Of a stretch of 51,700 nt of DNA, positions 25,514 to 33,039 are shown piece by piece; the stretch's first letter is position 1; every line of letters begins with the position of its first letter. Source of the DNA: Oscillospiraceae bacterium (lineage in GTDB: Bacteria; Bacillota; Clostridia; Oscillospirales; Oscillospiraceae). The translations under genes and the position numbers were made by a program. Below the pieces are notes generated by a model. That model did no database searches. It was not told where the DNA came from and was given only the letters and a program-made list of their open reading frames with translations. The stretch spans positions 1-51,700 of the forward strand of contig CACYLC010000005.1 in assembly GCA_902775105.1 (NCBI GenBank), given 5' to 3'.

Positions 25514-26932
25514 TTACTTGGCCAACGTCTCGACCTTAATGAGGTTGGTATTGCCGCTCTGGCCATTGGTCATGCCTCCGGTGATGACGATGGTGTCGCC
25601 CTTTTTGGCAAGGCCGGACTGACGAGCCACGACAACTGCGTGATAGAACAGGACGTCCGTGGAATTAAACTCCTCCACCATAACAGGGAGCACATTCCAG
25701 CTCAATGCCAGCTGACGGTAAGACTTCTCGTTGGTGGTCATGCCGACAATGGGCATAGGCGGGCGGAACCGGCAGATCATGCGGCCGGTGGTGCCGGTAC
25801 GGGTGGTGGCCACGATACAGGCGGCGTTGCAGTCGATGGCCAGCTGAACCGTGGAGTGGGACAGGGCATCGTTCAGATTTTTCAGCTCGAAGGTGTGGCG
25901 CTTAAAGCGGTCGGTATAGTGGGTGTTCTCCTCGGCTTCCTCAGCAATACTGGCCATGGCGGCGACAGCCTCCACAGGGTACTTGCCGGCGGCAGTCTCG
26001 CCAGAGAGCATGACGGCGCTGGTTCCGTCAAAGACGGCGTTGGCCACGTCAGAGATCTCGGCACGGGTGGGGCGGGGCTTGGAGATCATGGACTCCAGCA
26101 TCTCAGTGGCCGTGATGGCAAGGCCGCCTCTCAGCCGGCACATGGTAATGAGACGCTTCTGAATGGCGGGCAGCTCCACATAGGGGATCTCCACACCCAG
26201 ATCGCCCCGGGCCACCATCAGACCCTCGCAGTACTTTAAAATCTCACCTGCGTTGTTGACGCCGGCACGGTTCTCGATCTTGGCGATCATCTGGATCTTT
26301 TTGCCGCCGTTCTCGTCCAGGAAGTTGCGAACGTCGATGACATCCTGAGCCGTGGAGACGAAGGAGCAGGCTACGAAGTCCACGTCATTTTCAATGCCGA
26401 AGAGGAGGTCGGACTTATCCTGCTCGGAGAGGTAGACCTGCTTGAGTACCTTGTCAGGAAAGCTCATGCTCTTGCGGTCGGACAGGTCGCCGCCGATGAC
26501 CGTGGTGCAAATCAGGTCGGTAGCGGTCTTCTCACGCACCTCAAACTTGACCAGGCCGTCGTTAACCAGGATCGTGTCGCCAATCTCCAGATCATTTACC
26601 AGACCCTTATAAGAGACGGAGACCCGCTCCTGGGTGCCCTCGATCTCATCCACGGTGAACGAGAAGGTGTCACCGTCGTCGAGGTGGATGGTGTGGTTTT
26701 CAAAGGTGCGAATGCGGTACTCGGGACCCTTGGTATCCAGCAGGATGGGAATGGGCTGTTTCAGCTTTTTCCGAACCTTTTTGATCAGATCCATTTTCAC
26801 CTTCTGCTCCTCATGGGTGCCATGGGAGAAGTTCAGGCGAGCCACATTCATGCCCGCCAGAATCATGCCGGTAAGCGTCTCCTCATCGGTACAGGCCGGG
26901 CCGATGGTGCAGATGATTTTTGTACGTTTCAT
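25514..26932 (-). CDS. pyk: Pyruvate kinase
   Basis: Final ATP-forming step of glycolysis (phosphoenolpyruvate to pyruvate). The 472-residue protein starts MKRTKIICTIGPACTDEETL, has NVARLNFSHGTHEE, PILLDTKGPEYR, the catalytic-site region MIAKIENRAGVNN, the GLMVARGDLGVEIP motif and ETAAGKYPVEAV, then a C-terminal regulatory domain. It lacks the extra PEP-utiliser-like C-terminal domain of Bacillus pyruvate kinases. The start at 26932 is set by family alignment, although the AAAGGA site is somewhat distant. Monocistronic. Confidence 0.97.
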   Translation of the reverse strand: MKRTKIICTIGPACTDEETLTGMILAGMNVARLNFSHGTHEEQKVKMDLIKKVRKKLKQPIPILLDTKGPEYRIRTFENHTIHLDDGDTFSFTVDEIEGTQERVSVSYKGLVNDLEIGDTILVNDGLVKFEVREKTATDLICTTVIGGDLSDRKSMSFPDKVLKQVYLSEQDKSDLLFGIENDVDFVACSFVSTAQDVIDVRNFLDENGGKKIQMIAKIENRAGVNNAGEILKYCEGLMVARGDLGVEIPYVELPAIQKRLITMCRLRGGLAITATEMLESMISKPRPTRAEISDVANAVFDGTSAVMLSGETAAGKYPVEAVAAMASIAEEAEENTHYTDRFKRHTFELKNLNDALSHSTVQLAIDCNAACIVATTRTGTTGRMICRFRPPMPIVGMTTNEKSYRQLALSWNVLPVMVEEFNSTDVLFYHAVVVARQSGLAKKGDTIVITGGMTNGQSGNTNLIKVETLAK

Positions 26933-27140
26933 AGGGAAACACAGTCCTTTCTCTCTCAACAGAACATCCGTCGTTTTGCTGGAAATGCACTTTCATTTTA
27001 ACGCATTTTTGCGTCTATTGCAACAGCCCACGAATCTCCATTTGAGTAAAATTTGAGCGCTGGCGGAATGTCCCCCCTGTCGGTTTCGGAACGGGTATGC
27101 TTTACTCTCGTTTCTCGCTCCGGAGCGTGCTGCAGACGTA

Positions 27141-27356
27141 TTGTTCCGCTGTCCCGTCTCCCCGCTCGGCCTGTTTGCGCTGAACCGGGAATATGAGAAT
27201 CGTCTGCTTTGGATGGTAGCACGGCACTACGGAGCGCGTCTGCTGCTGCCTCTCCCGGTGCGCCAGGTACTGTCTGTCATCAAGGCGGCCAAGTTTGTCC
27301 TCCGGGGACTGCGAAGCATGACGAACCTGCTTCCTGAGGGGCAGGCAGAGAGCTGA
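27141..27356 (+). CDS. Doubtful small ORF, unknown
   Basis: An open frame of 71 codons from a TTG (the frame is open back to 27057). No convincing ribosome-binding site or promoter. The translation has a basic, amphipathic C-terminal half (RQVLSVIKAAKFVLRGLRSM). It ends 20 bp before a good terminator, which is the main hint that it might be expressed. It could also be a decayed gene fragment. Confidence 0.2.
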   Translation: MFRCPVSPLGLFALNREYENRLLWMVARHYGARLLLPLPVRQVLSVIKAAKFVLRGLRSMTNLLPEGQAES

Positions 27357-27375
27357 CAAAACCGGAAGGAAATAT

Positions 27376-27420
27376 GGCAAGCGCATCCCGGCACATGAGT
27401 CGGGATGCGCTTGTTTCGTT
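27376..27420. terminator. Terminator at the end of the cbi operon region
   Basis: CAAGCGCATCCCG (27378-27390) pairs with CGGGATGCGCTTG (27401-27413), followed by TTTCGTTTA. It abuts the cbiO stop. Confidence 0.75.
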
Positions 27421-27422
27421 TA

Positions 27423-28154
27423 TCAGCCCTGACGTCTCGCCCCGCCCAGACACAGCGGCAGCTCCATTCGGTGCGCCTCCAGAAGGGCTCTGTCCCGCAG
27501 GATCGCATCTGCCGGCCCGTCCGCCGCAAGTTCGCCGCCGGAGAGGAGGATCACCCTGTCACAAGTATCGAGGATCATGTCCAGGTCGTGGGAGGTGATG
27601 ATCTTGGTCTGAGGCAGGGAGCGAATGGTGTTGATGACAATGCGCCGGTTGTACGGATCCAGTGCGGAGGTCGGCTCGTCCATCAGAATCACCTCCGGCT
27701 CCATGGCCAGAACGGTGGCAATGGCCGCCATGCGCTTCTCCCCGCCGGAGATTTTATGGTTGTGCCGATGCTTCAACTCCTGTAACCCCAGCTTTTCCAG
27801 CGCTTTGTCTACCCTCTCCTCCGCCTCGGTACGGGAGAGACCGTAGTTGAGGGGGGCAAAGATCATGTCCTCGTACACAGTGGGCATGAACATCTGGTTG
27901 TCGGAGTTTTGCAGTACGAAGCCCAGCTTGCGCCGTATTTCGGTGAGACTGCCTTTCGTCACCTCCGTGCCGTCCACCAGAATCCGGCCCTCCGCCTTCA
28001 ACAGTCCCAGCAGCACCTTCATGACGGTGGATTTCCCCGCACCGTTGGCGCCGATCAATCCCACATTTTCCCCCTCCCGGATACAAAAGGAGAGATTGCT
28101 CAGCACCGGTCTCTCCTTTTCATAGGCGAAGGAGATATTTTGAAATTCAATCAT
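27423..28154 (-). CDS. cbiO: Cobalt/nickel ECF transporter ATPase
   Basis: Energises the CbiMQO-type metal uptake complex. The 243-residue ATPase has Walker A GANGAGKSTVMK, Q-loop FVLQNSDNQMF, signature KISGGEKRMAAIATVL, Walker [13 protein letters not shown] and switch His in ITSHDLDM. FVLQNSDNQMF is typical of ECF/CbiO ATPases. The start at 28154 is 5 bp after the cbiQ stop; upstream frame to 28382 is a shadow of cbiQ. Only one ATPase is encoded, so it probably works as a homodimer. Confidence 0.95.
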   Translation of the reverse strand: MIEFQNISFAYEKERPVLSNLSFCIREGENVGLIGANGAGKSTVMKVLLGLLKAEGRILVDGTEVTKGSLTEIRRKLGFVLQNSDNQMFMPTVYEDMIFAPLNYGLSRTEAEERVDKALEKLGLQELKHRHNHKISGGEKRMAAIATVLAMEPEVILMDEPTSALDPYNRRIVINTIRSLPQTKIITSHDLDMILDTCDRVILLSGGELAADGPADAILRDRALLEAHRMELPLCLGGARRQG

Positions 28155-28159
28155 GTGTC

Positions 28160-28963
28160 TCACCTTACAAGCAGGCTGCCCAGCAGCTGCGCCAAATGGA
28201 ACAACCGAAAGACCAGAAAAAGGGCGACACAGACCGTCAGATAGACCGTATCGCTCCACCTCCACGGCTTCATTGCCGCATAGTGAAATTCGCCACGAAA
28301 GCCCCTCAGCTGCATACCGGAATAGAGCTCCGACCCCCGATCCATGCTCCGCAGCAGCAGCTGACCGAGAAAGGATCCCCACGCGGAAAAGCGGATCCCC
28401 CTCTGCCCCGGTGCACGAAGATGATAGGCGTCCGTCATAGCCGCCGCCTCCTCTGCCATGATCCCCACATAGCGATAGGTCAGAAGCAGCAGGGTCACCG
28501 GCATCCCGGACAGGCGCAGCCTGCGCAGAGCGGCGCAGAGGGCGTCAATGGAGGTGGTCGCCATGAGCAGGAAGGCAGTCATCAGGCAAAAAACGCCCTT
28601 GAGCATCAGGGTCAGCATGGAAATGACGCCGCCGGAGAGTGTCAGCGCCCCCAGCGTCAGCATGGGCTGCCGGTCAAAGAACGGGTTGAACAGCCCTACC
28701 GCCATGACCAGAGGCAGCACGAAGCGGAGTTTATGAAAGCAGGTGCGTACCGGGATGCCGCTGAGCTGAAACAGAAGCACCGGATAGAGCAGCATCACAG
28801 TCACTCCACTCAGATCGTATTTGCGGAAGGAGAGGACGGTAACAAGGTATGCGATTGTTGTCAGCAGCTTTGCCAGCGGGCAGAGGCTGTGGATGGGCGA
28901 CTGCCGGGCGGCAAGCTCGTCCATCTCGTGCAGCTCACAGGCCCCTCTCTCCACTTGGTTCAT
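28160..28963 (-). CDS. cbiQ: Cobalt/nickel ECF transporter T component
   Basis: The membrane coupling subunit between CbiM and CbiO. The 267-residue protein begins with a short soluble segment (HEMDELAARQSPIHSLCPLAKLL), has about five helices, and contains the two coupling-helix motifs of the CbiQ family: one around DAYHLRAPGQRG and a second Ser/Gly-rich pattern (MDRGSELYSGMQLRGFRGE). ATG 28963 is preferred because GGGGAAG is then 6 bp away; ATG 28978 is possible. It follows cbiM after 52 bp. Confidence 0.92.
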   Translation of the reverse strand: MNQVERGACELHEMDELAARQSPIHSLCPLAKLLTTIAYLVTVLSFRKYDLSGVTVMLLYPVLLFQLSGIPVRTCFHKLRFVLPLVMAVGLFNPFFDRQPMLTLGALTLSGGVISMLTLMLKGVFCLMTAFLLMATTSIDALCAALRRLRLSGMPVTLLLLTYRYVGIMAEEAAAMTDAYHLRAPGQRGIRFSAWGSFLGQLLLRSMDRGSELYSGMQLRGFRGEFHYAAMKPWRWSDTVYLTVCVALFLVFRLFHLAQLLGSLLVR

Positions 28964-29015
28964 ATGTTTCTTCCCCATTACACACAGGGGACATCCGCAG
29001 ATGCCCCCTGATGAT

Positions 29016-30089
29016 TTATTGCTCTTGAGCAGAGTTCGCCCTCCGCTTTCGGAAAAAGCCCCCTGCCGCGCAGATGAGCAGCGCCACACCTGCCACCATG
29101 GCCGAGCCCACCAGCCCGGAGACCGTCGTTCCCGCAGGACTTTCGCTGTCCGGGAAGGCGTAGTCCGGCAGAACGGAGGTGACCTCCTGAATGGCCCCCG
29201 CTGTCTCGGAAGCGCTGCTGCTGAGGCCAAATGTCTCCTCGTCCAGTCCCATATTCTCGCTGTACCCTGCCTCGGTGTTCCCAAAGAGCGCCCACTCCAG
29301 GCCATCCGGATTCGAGCTGGCTGCCAGGGACAGGCCGCCGCCTACAACGGCCGCAACGACGGCAAGGATAACGAGTGTCGCCCGTAGAGAGCGCTTTGCC
29401 GAGACGCCGCTGTCCGACGCATCCACATCCTGCAGCAGTTCAGGGCGGGATTCGTAAACAAACACCAGTACCGCTGCGGTGATCAGTCCCTCAATCAGGC
29501 CGATAGCCAGATGGATGGGCTGCATCAGCAGGACAAAGGCGCCAAAGGGCAGCTCGGTGATGCCGGAGAGGCCGGTCTCCAACACAACCGAAAATGCCCC
29601 GAGCTGCAAGGAAACCACACTGCCGAGGATGGATGCCAAAATGACCCTCGCCCGCTGCCCTGTCTTCTCTTCCGCGCAGGCAAAGAGCCCGCTGCGGAGG
29701 ATGGGCCGCCAGATCAGATAATAGCCCACAAAACAGCCGTAAAACGCCATATTCCACACATTTGCCCCCAAGGCCAACAGTCCTCCGTCCGCGAAGAACA
29801 GGCATTGGATGGTCAGAATGACGATCATGGACAGGAATCCGGCCTGAGGCCCCAGCAACGCCGAGAGCAGCATACCGCCGCACAGATGGCCGGAGGAGCC
29901 GGTACCGGGGATGGTGTAGTTGATCATTTGCCCGGCAAAGACCAGTGCGGCCGTCACTGCCATGGTGGGCAGCTTCTGCGGATTTTCCTCTTTGCGGAGC
30001 TTGTGGGCGGAGATGCCGGCAGCTGTGCCGGAGCAAACGTACATGGTGGCTGCTACCGCAGGAGCCAGCAGTGCATCTGCCATGTGCAT
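29016..30089 (-). CDS. cbiM: Cobalt/nickel ECF transporter S component with CbiN/NikN-like tail
   Basis: Substrate-binding membrane component. The mature N-terminus MHMADALLAPAVAATMY carries the His2 that in CbiM/NikM proteins coordinates the metal, which fixes the start at 30089 rather than 30122. Residues 1-210 contain about six to seven helices with GSSGHLCGGMLLSALLGPQAGFLSM, a CbiM signature. The C-terminal 140 residues (one helix, an extracellular segment with NPDGLEWALF, a second helix) correspond to a fused CbiN/NikN/PDGLE-type module. So the system is M(N)-Q-O. Co or Ni cannot be decided; no cobalamin riboswitch is seen upstream. Confidence 0.93.
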   Translation of the reverse strand: MHMADALLAPAVAATMYVCSGTAAGISAHKLRKEENPQKLPTMAVTAALVFAGQMINYTIPGTGSSGHLCGGMLLSALLGPQAGFLSMIVILTIQCLFFADGGLLALGANVWNMAFYGCFVGYYLIWRPILRSGLFACAEEKTGQRARVILASILGSVVSLQLGAFSVVLETGLSGITELPFGAFVLLMQPIHLAIGLIEGLITAAVLVFVYESRPELLQDVDASDSGVSAKRSLRATLVILAVVAAVVGGGLSLAASSNPDGLEWALFGNTEAGYSENMGLDEETFGLSSSASETAGAIQEVTSVLPDYAFPDSESPAGTTVSGLVGSAMVAGVALLICAAGGFFRKRRANSAQEQ

Positions 30090-30130
30090 AGAGATCCCTT
30101 CCTTCGGTTCCTTTGATTTCATCTGAAGCG

Positions 30131-30158
30131 ATTATATCAGACTCATAGAACGCCGCAA
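30131..30158 (-). promoter_or_regulatory. Promoter of the cbiMQO operon
   Basis: On the minus strand, TTGCGG (30158-30153), 16 bp, TATAAT (30136-30131), 42 bp upstream of the cbiM start. Confidence 0.65.
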
Positions 30159-30244
30159 GCCCCACGGGGGGATATTGGGCGCATTCGGACAGGCTCCCTC
30201 CCGCCATGGCCTTCTTTTTTCATATCAACCCAGTAGGATGCTAC

Positions 30245-30273
30245 TTGACTATCCGCTCAAAAACGTGTATGAT
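30245..30273 (+). promoter_or_regulatory. Promoter of the Met T-box transcript
   Basis: TTGACT (30245-30250), 17 bp, TATGAT (30268-30273), just upstream of the T-box leader. Confidence 0.7.
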
Positions 30274-30284
30274 ACATCCATAGT

Positions 30285-30580
30285 GCAAACCACGATGAAG
30301 GAAAGAGTATCCTGCACGCCACCCGTCCAGAGAGTGTCTGTCTGCTGAAAGGGCATCGGTGCGGCCGCAGGAGAAGATGGCTCCGGAGTGTTGAGTCAAG
30401 GCTGCTGATCGGCAGCTGAAACTACAACGGGAACTGCCCGTTACAGCAGTGCGGTGTTACGGCCATGGCCCCGATACCGGCAGAGGCTCAAAGTCCGGTC
30501 AGCCCGGCATTGGGTGAAAAGAAGTGGTACCACGGGTGATGCGCTCGTCTTCTGTTGTCAGAGGACGGCGCTTTTTATTT
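30285..30580 (+). promoter_or_regulatory. T-box leader, probably methionine-specific
   Basis: The T-box core AAGTGGTACCACGGGT is at 30522-30537. The Stem I distal elements AGAGAG (near 30329) and GCTGAAAG are visible. The likely specifier is ATG (30377-30379) in GAAG-ATG-GCTCCGGAG, the same context as the GCC specifier in the alaS leader of this window. The terminator is GCGCTCGTCTTCT with AGAGGACGGCGC at 30541-30571, followed by TTTTTATTTT. A nearby TGT (Cys) is a less likely specifier. Methionine starvation should turn on the two sulfur amino acid genes downstream. Confidence 0.88.
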
Positions 30581-30616
30581 TGAAGAGACAACGATTTCGC
30601 AGGGAGGAATACATTT

Positions 30617-31765
30617 ATGTCACAATCCATTGAAACACGATGTATCCACGGGGATATTCACAAATACCGGGAGGACAGCCGAGCCATCAGCTTTCCCATC
30701 TACCAGACAGCCTCGTTCAGCCACATGGAACCGGGCCACAACGGCAGCGGCTTTGACTACACAAGAGAGTCCAACCCCACCCGCTCCCGGGTGGAAGAGA
30801 CGGTAGCCTCGTTGGAGAATGCGGCGGAGGCCGTGGCCTTCTCCTCCGGCATGGCGGCAATCACCGCCTGCTTCGAGCTGTTTCGCCCCGGCGATCACGT
30901 CATCTGCTCTGAGGATCTGTACGGCGGCACAGTGAGGCTGTTTCACAATATCTCGGAGAAAAACGGCCTTGTCATTGACTTTGTGGATTCCACCGATTTG
31001 AACGCAGTCAAGGCAGCCATCCGCCCCGCAACCAAGGCCATCTATGTGGAGACCCCCAGCAACCCCATGATGAATGTCACCGACCTGCGGGGCTGCGCCG
31101 CACTGGCCAAGGCGCACGGTGCGCTGCTGATTGTGGACAACACCTTCCTCTCTCCCTATTTTCAAAACCCCATTGACCTGGGCGCCGACATTGTCCTTCA
31201 CAGCGGCAGCAAGTTCTTAGGCGGCCACAACGACACCATTTCCGGCTTTCTCTGCACGGCGGATCAGGAACTGGGAGACCGGGTGCGGCTGATCGCCAAA
31301 ACGCTGGGCAATACCCTCGCCCCCTTTGACAGTTGGCTCGTCCTTCGGGGACTGAAAACGCTGGCCGTTCGCATGGAGCGGCAGCAGAAAACCGCCCTCA
31401 CGCTGGCCATTTGGCTTTCCGCACAGCCTTGGGTAAAAAAGGTCTATCATATCGGCCTGCCCGACCATCCGGGCTATGAGGTCAATGCCGGCCAGTCCAG
31501 AGGCTTCGGCAGCACCTTCAGCTTTGCCGTAGACAGCAAGGAGACCGCACTGAAAATCCTGCAGGGCGTCAGGCTTATCACCTTTGCAGAGAGTCTGGGC
31601 GGCACAGAAAGTCTCATCACCTATCCGGTGGTGCAGACCCATCCGGATGTCCCCGCGGAAGTACGGGAGCATCTGGGCATCACCGACACCCTGCTCCGAC
31701 TCTCTGTGGGTCTGGAAAACGAGATGGATTTGATCGCCGACCTCAAAGCGGTAACGGAGGACTGA
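30617..31765 (+). CDS. Trans-sulfuration PLP enzyme (cystathionine gamma-synthase/lyase or methionine gamma-lyase type)
   Basis: A 382-residue Cys/Met-metabolism PLP enzyme. Seen are PIYQTASFSH, YTRESNPTRSRVEE, the PLP phosphate site SSGMAAI, ETPSNPMMNVTD, the Asp-containing LLIVDNTFLSP and the Schiff-base Lys199 in HSGSKFLGGHND. The C-terminus SVGLENEMDLIADLKAV is typical. Members make or break cystathionine or cleave methionine; the T-box and the following PatB-like gene favour a biosynthetic MetB/MetC-like route, but reaction type cannot be settled by eye. RBS CAGGGAGG. The next gene starts 3 bp later. Confidence 0.92.
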   Translation: MSQSIETRCIHGDIHKYREDSRAISFPIYQTASFSHMEPGHNGSGFDYTRESNPTRSRVEETVASLENAAEAVAFSSGMAAITACFELFRPGDHVICSEDLYGGTVRLFHNISEKNGLVIDFVDSTDLNAVKAAIRPATKAIYVETPSNPMMNVTDLRGCAALAKAHGALLIVDNTFLSPYFQNPIDLGADIVLHSGSKFLGGHNDTISGFLCTADQELGDRVRLIAKTLGNTLAPFDSWLVLRGLKTLAVRMERQQKTALTLAIWLSAQPWVKKVYHIGLPDHPGYEVNAGQSRGFGSTFSFAVDSKETALKILQGVRLITFAESLGGTESLITYPVVQTHPDVPAEVREHLGITDTLLRLSVGLENEMDLIADLKAVTED

Positions 31766-31768
31766 GAG

Positions 31769-32947
31769 ATGGCTGCTTTTGATTTTGACTCTGTCATTGA
31801 CCGCAAGCATACCAACAGCCTGAAGTACGACTTTGCCGTGGAGCGGGGTCGCCCGGCCGACGTACTGCCCCTTTGGGTGGCGGATATGGACTTTCAGGCG
31901 CCCCCCTGCGTGCTGGAAGCGCTGCAAAAGAGCGTCGCCCACGGCATTTTCGGCTACTCTGACACCAAGGCGGACTACGCTGAGGCTGTGATCGGCTGGT
32001 TTTCCCGCAGATTGAACTGGACACCCCAGGCAGAGTGGCTGGTCAAGACCCCCGGCGTGGTCTATGCCCTTGCCATGGCGCTCCGGGCGGCTACCGAGCC
32101 GGGAGACGCCGTCCTGCTCCAAAGTCCGGTCTACTACCCCTTCTATTCCGTGATCCGGGACAATGGGCGCAAGATCATCGAGAACGAACTGGTGTACGAA
32201 AACGGCCGCTATTCTATCGATTTCGTAGATTTTGAGCAGAAAATTGCAGCCCACAAGGTCAAACTCTTCCTGCTATGCAGTCCCCACAATCCGGTGGGCA
32301 GAGTCTGGACGGCGGAGGAGCTGCGGCGGATGGGCGAGATCTGCGAGAAGTACGGCGTGACGGTGGTCTCGGACGAAATTCACTGCGACTTTGCTTTCCC
32401 GGAGCACCCCCACACGCCCTTCCTGTTGGCCTGTCCGGAGCTTGCAGAACGCACCGTAATCTGCACCGCCCCCAGCAAGAGCTTTAATCTGGCGGGCTTA
32501 CAGGTCTCCAACATTTTTCTCCCCGGCGAGGCGCTGCGCAGCCGCTTCAAGCAGGAGATCGACCGGAGCGGGTACTCGCAGCTCAATACGTTGGGGCTGG
32601 TGGCCTGCCAGGCGGCCTATACCGGCGGCGAGGCCTGGCTAGACGCCTGCAAGGTCTATCTGCGGAAGAACCTGGACTTCCTCCGGGACTATTTGAACGA
32701 GTATCTGCCGCAGATCAGGCTGGTGGAGCCGGAGGGCACCTATTTTGCCTGGCTGGACTTCAGCGGTCTGCATTTAGATAAGGCCGCCCTCAATGATCTG
32801 ATCGTGAACCGAGCCAAGCTGTGGCTGGACGCAGGACATATTTTCGGACGCAATTCGTGGCAGTTCCAACGATTTGTGCTGGCCTGTCCGAGGGCGACGC
32901 TGGCACAGGCACTGGAGCAGCTGCGCAAAGCAGTCACAGATGACTGA
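31769..32947 (+). CDS. PatB/MalY-type cystathionine beta-lyase (class I aminotransferase fold)
   Basis: A 392-residue PLP enzyme of the PatB/MalY C-S lyase branch, which cleaves cystathionine to homocysteine, pyruvate and ammonia. Marks: FDFDSVIDRKHTNSLKYD, LPLWVADMDFQAPPCVLEAL, FGYSD, LCSPHNPVGRVWT, VVSDEIHCDF and the Schiff-base Lys237 in TAPSKSFNLAGLQ. It starts 3 bp after the trans-sulfuration gene, so both are under the methionine T-box. Together they could convert an activated homoserine plus cysteine to homocysteine. Confidence 0.93.
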   Translation: MAAFDFDSVIDRKHTNSLKYDFAVERGRPADVLPLWVADMDFQAPPCVLEALQKSVAHGIFGYSDTKADYAEAVIGWFSRRLNWTPQAEWLVKTPGVVYALAMALRAATEPGDAVLLQSPVYYPFYSVIRDNGRKIIENELVYENGRYSIDFVDFEQKIAAHKVKLFLLCSPHNPVGRVWTAEELRRMGEICEKYGVTVVSDEIHCDFAFPEHPHTPFLLACPELAERTVICTAPSKSFNLAGLQVSNIFLPGEALRSRFKQEIDRSGYSQLNTLGLVACQAAYTGGEAWLDACKVYLRKNLDFLRDYLNEYLPQIRLVEPEGTYFAWLDFSGLHLDKAALNDLIVNRAKLWLDAGHIFGRNSWQFQRFVLACPRATLAQALEQLRKAVTDD

Positions 32948-32970
32948 CGTTTCACAGAATCCTCACAACG

Positions 32971-33022
32971 CAATTCCCCCTGATGCAGGAAAGAGAAAAC
33001 TTGCATCAGGGGGGAATTTTAT
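32971..33022. terminator. Terminator between convergent PatB-like and surface-protein genes
   Basis: AATTCCCCCTGATGCA (from 32972) pairs with TGCATCAGGGGGGAATT (33002-33018), followed by TTATTG; the reverse side is also A/T rich. Confidence 0.8.
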
Positions 33023-33039
33023 TGTATCAGCCAGACGAC

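Larger units (their letters stand above)
26960..27422. other. Intergenic region with weak coding signal
   Basis: Between pyk and the metal transporter operon. Apart from a doubtful reading frame at 27057-27356 and a clear terminator at 27376-27420, I see no RNA structure or promoter that I can support. Confidence 0.5.

Noticed and set aside
30090..30240. Cobalamin or Ni/Co riboswitch before cbiM
   Set aside because: No recognisable B12-box or NiCo conserved core; the promoter is only 42 bp from the start codon, leaving no room.
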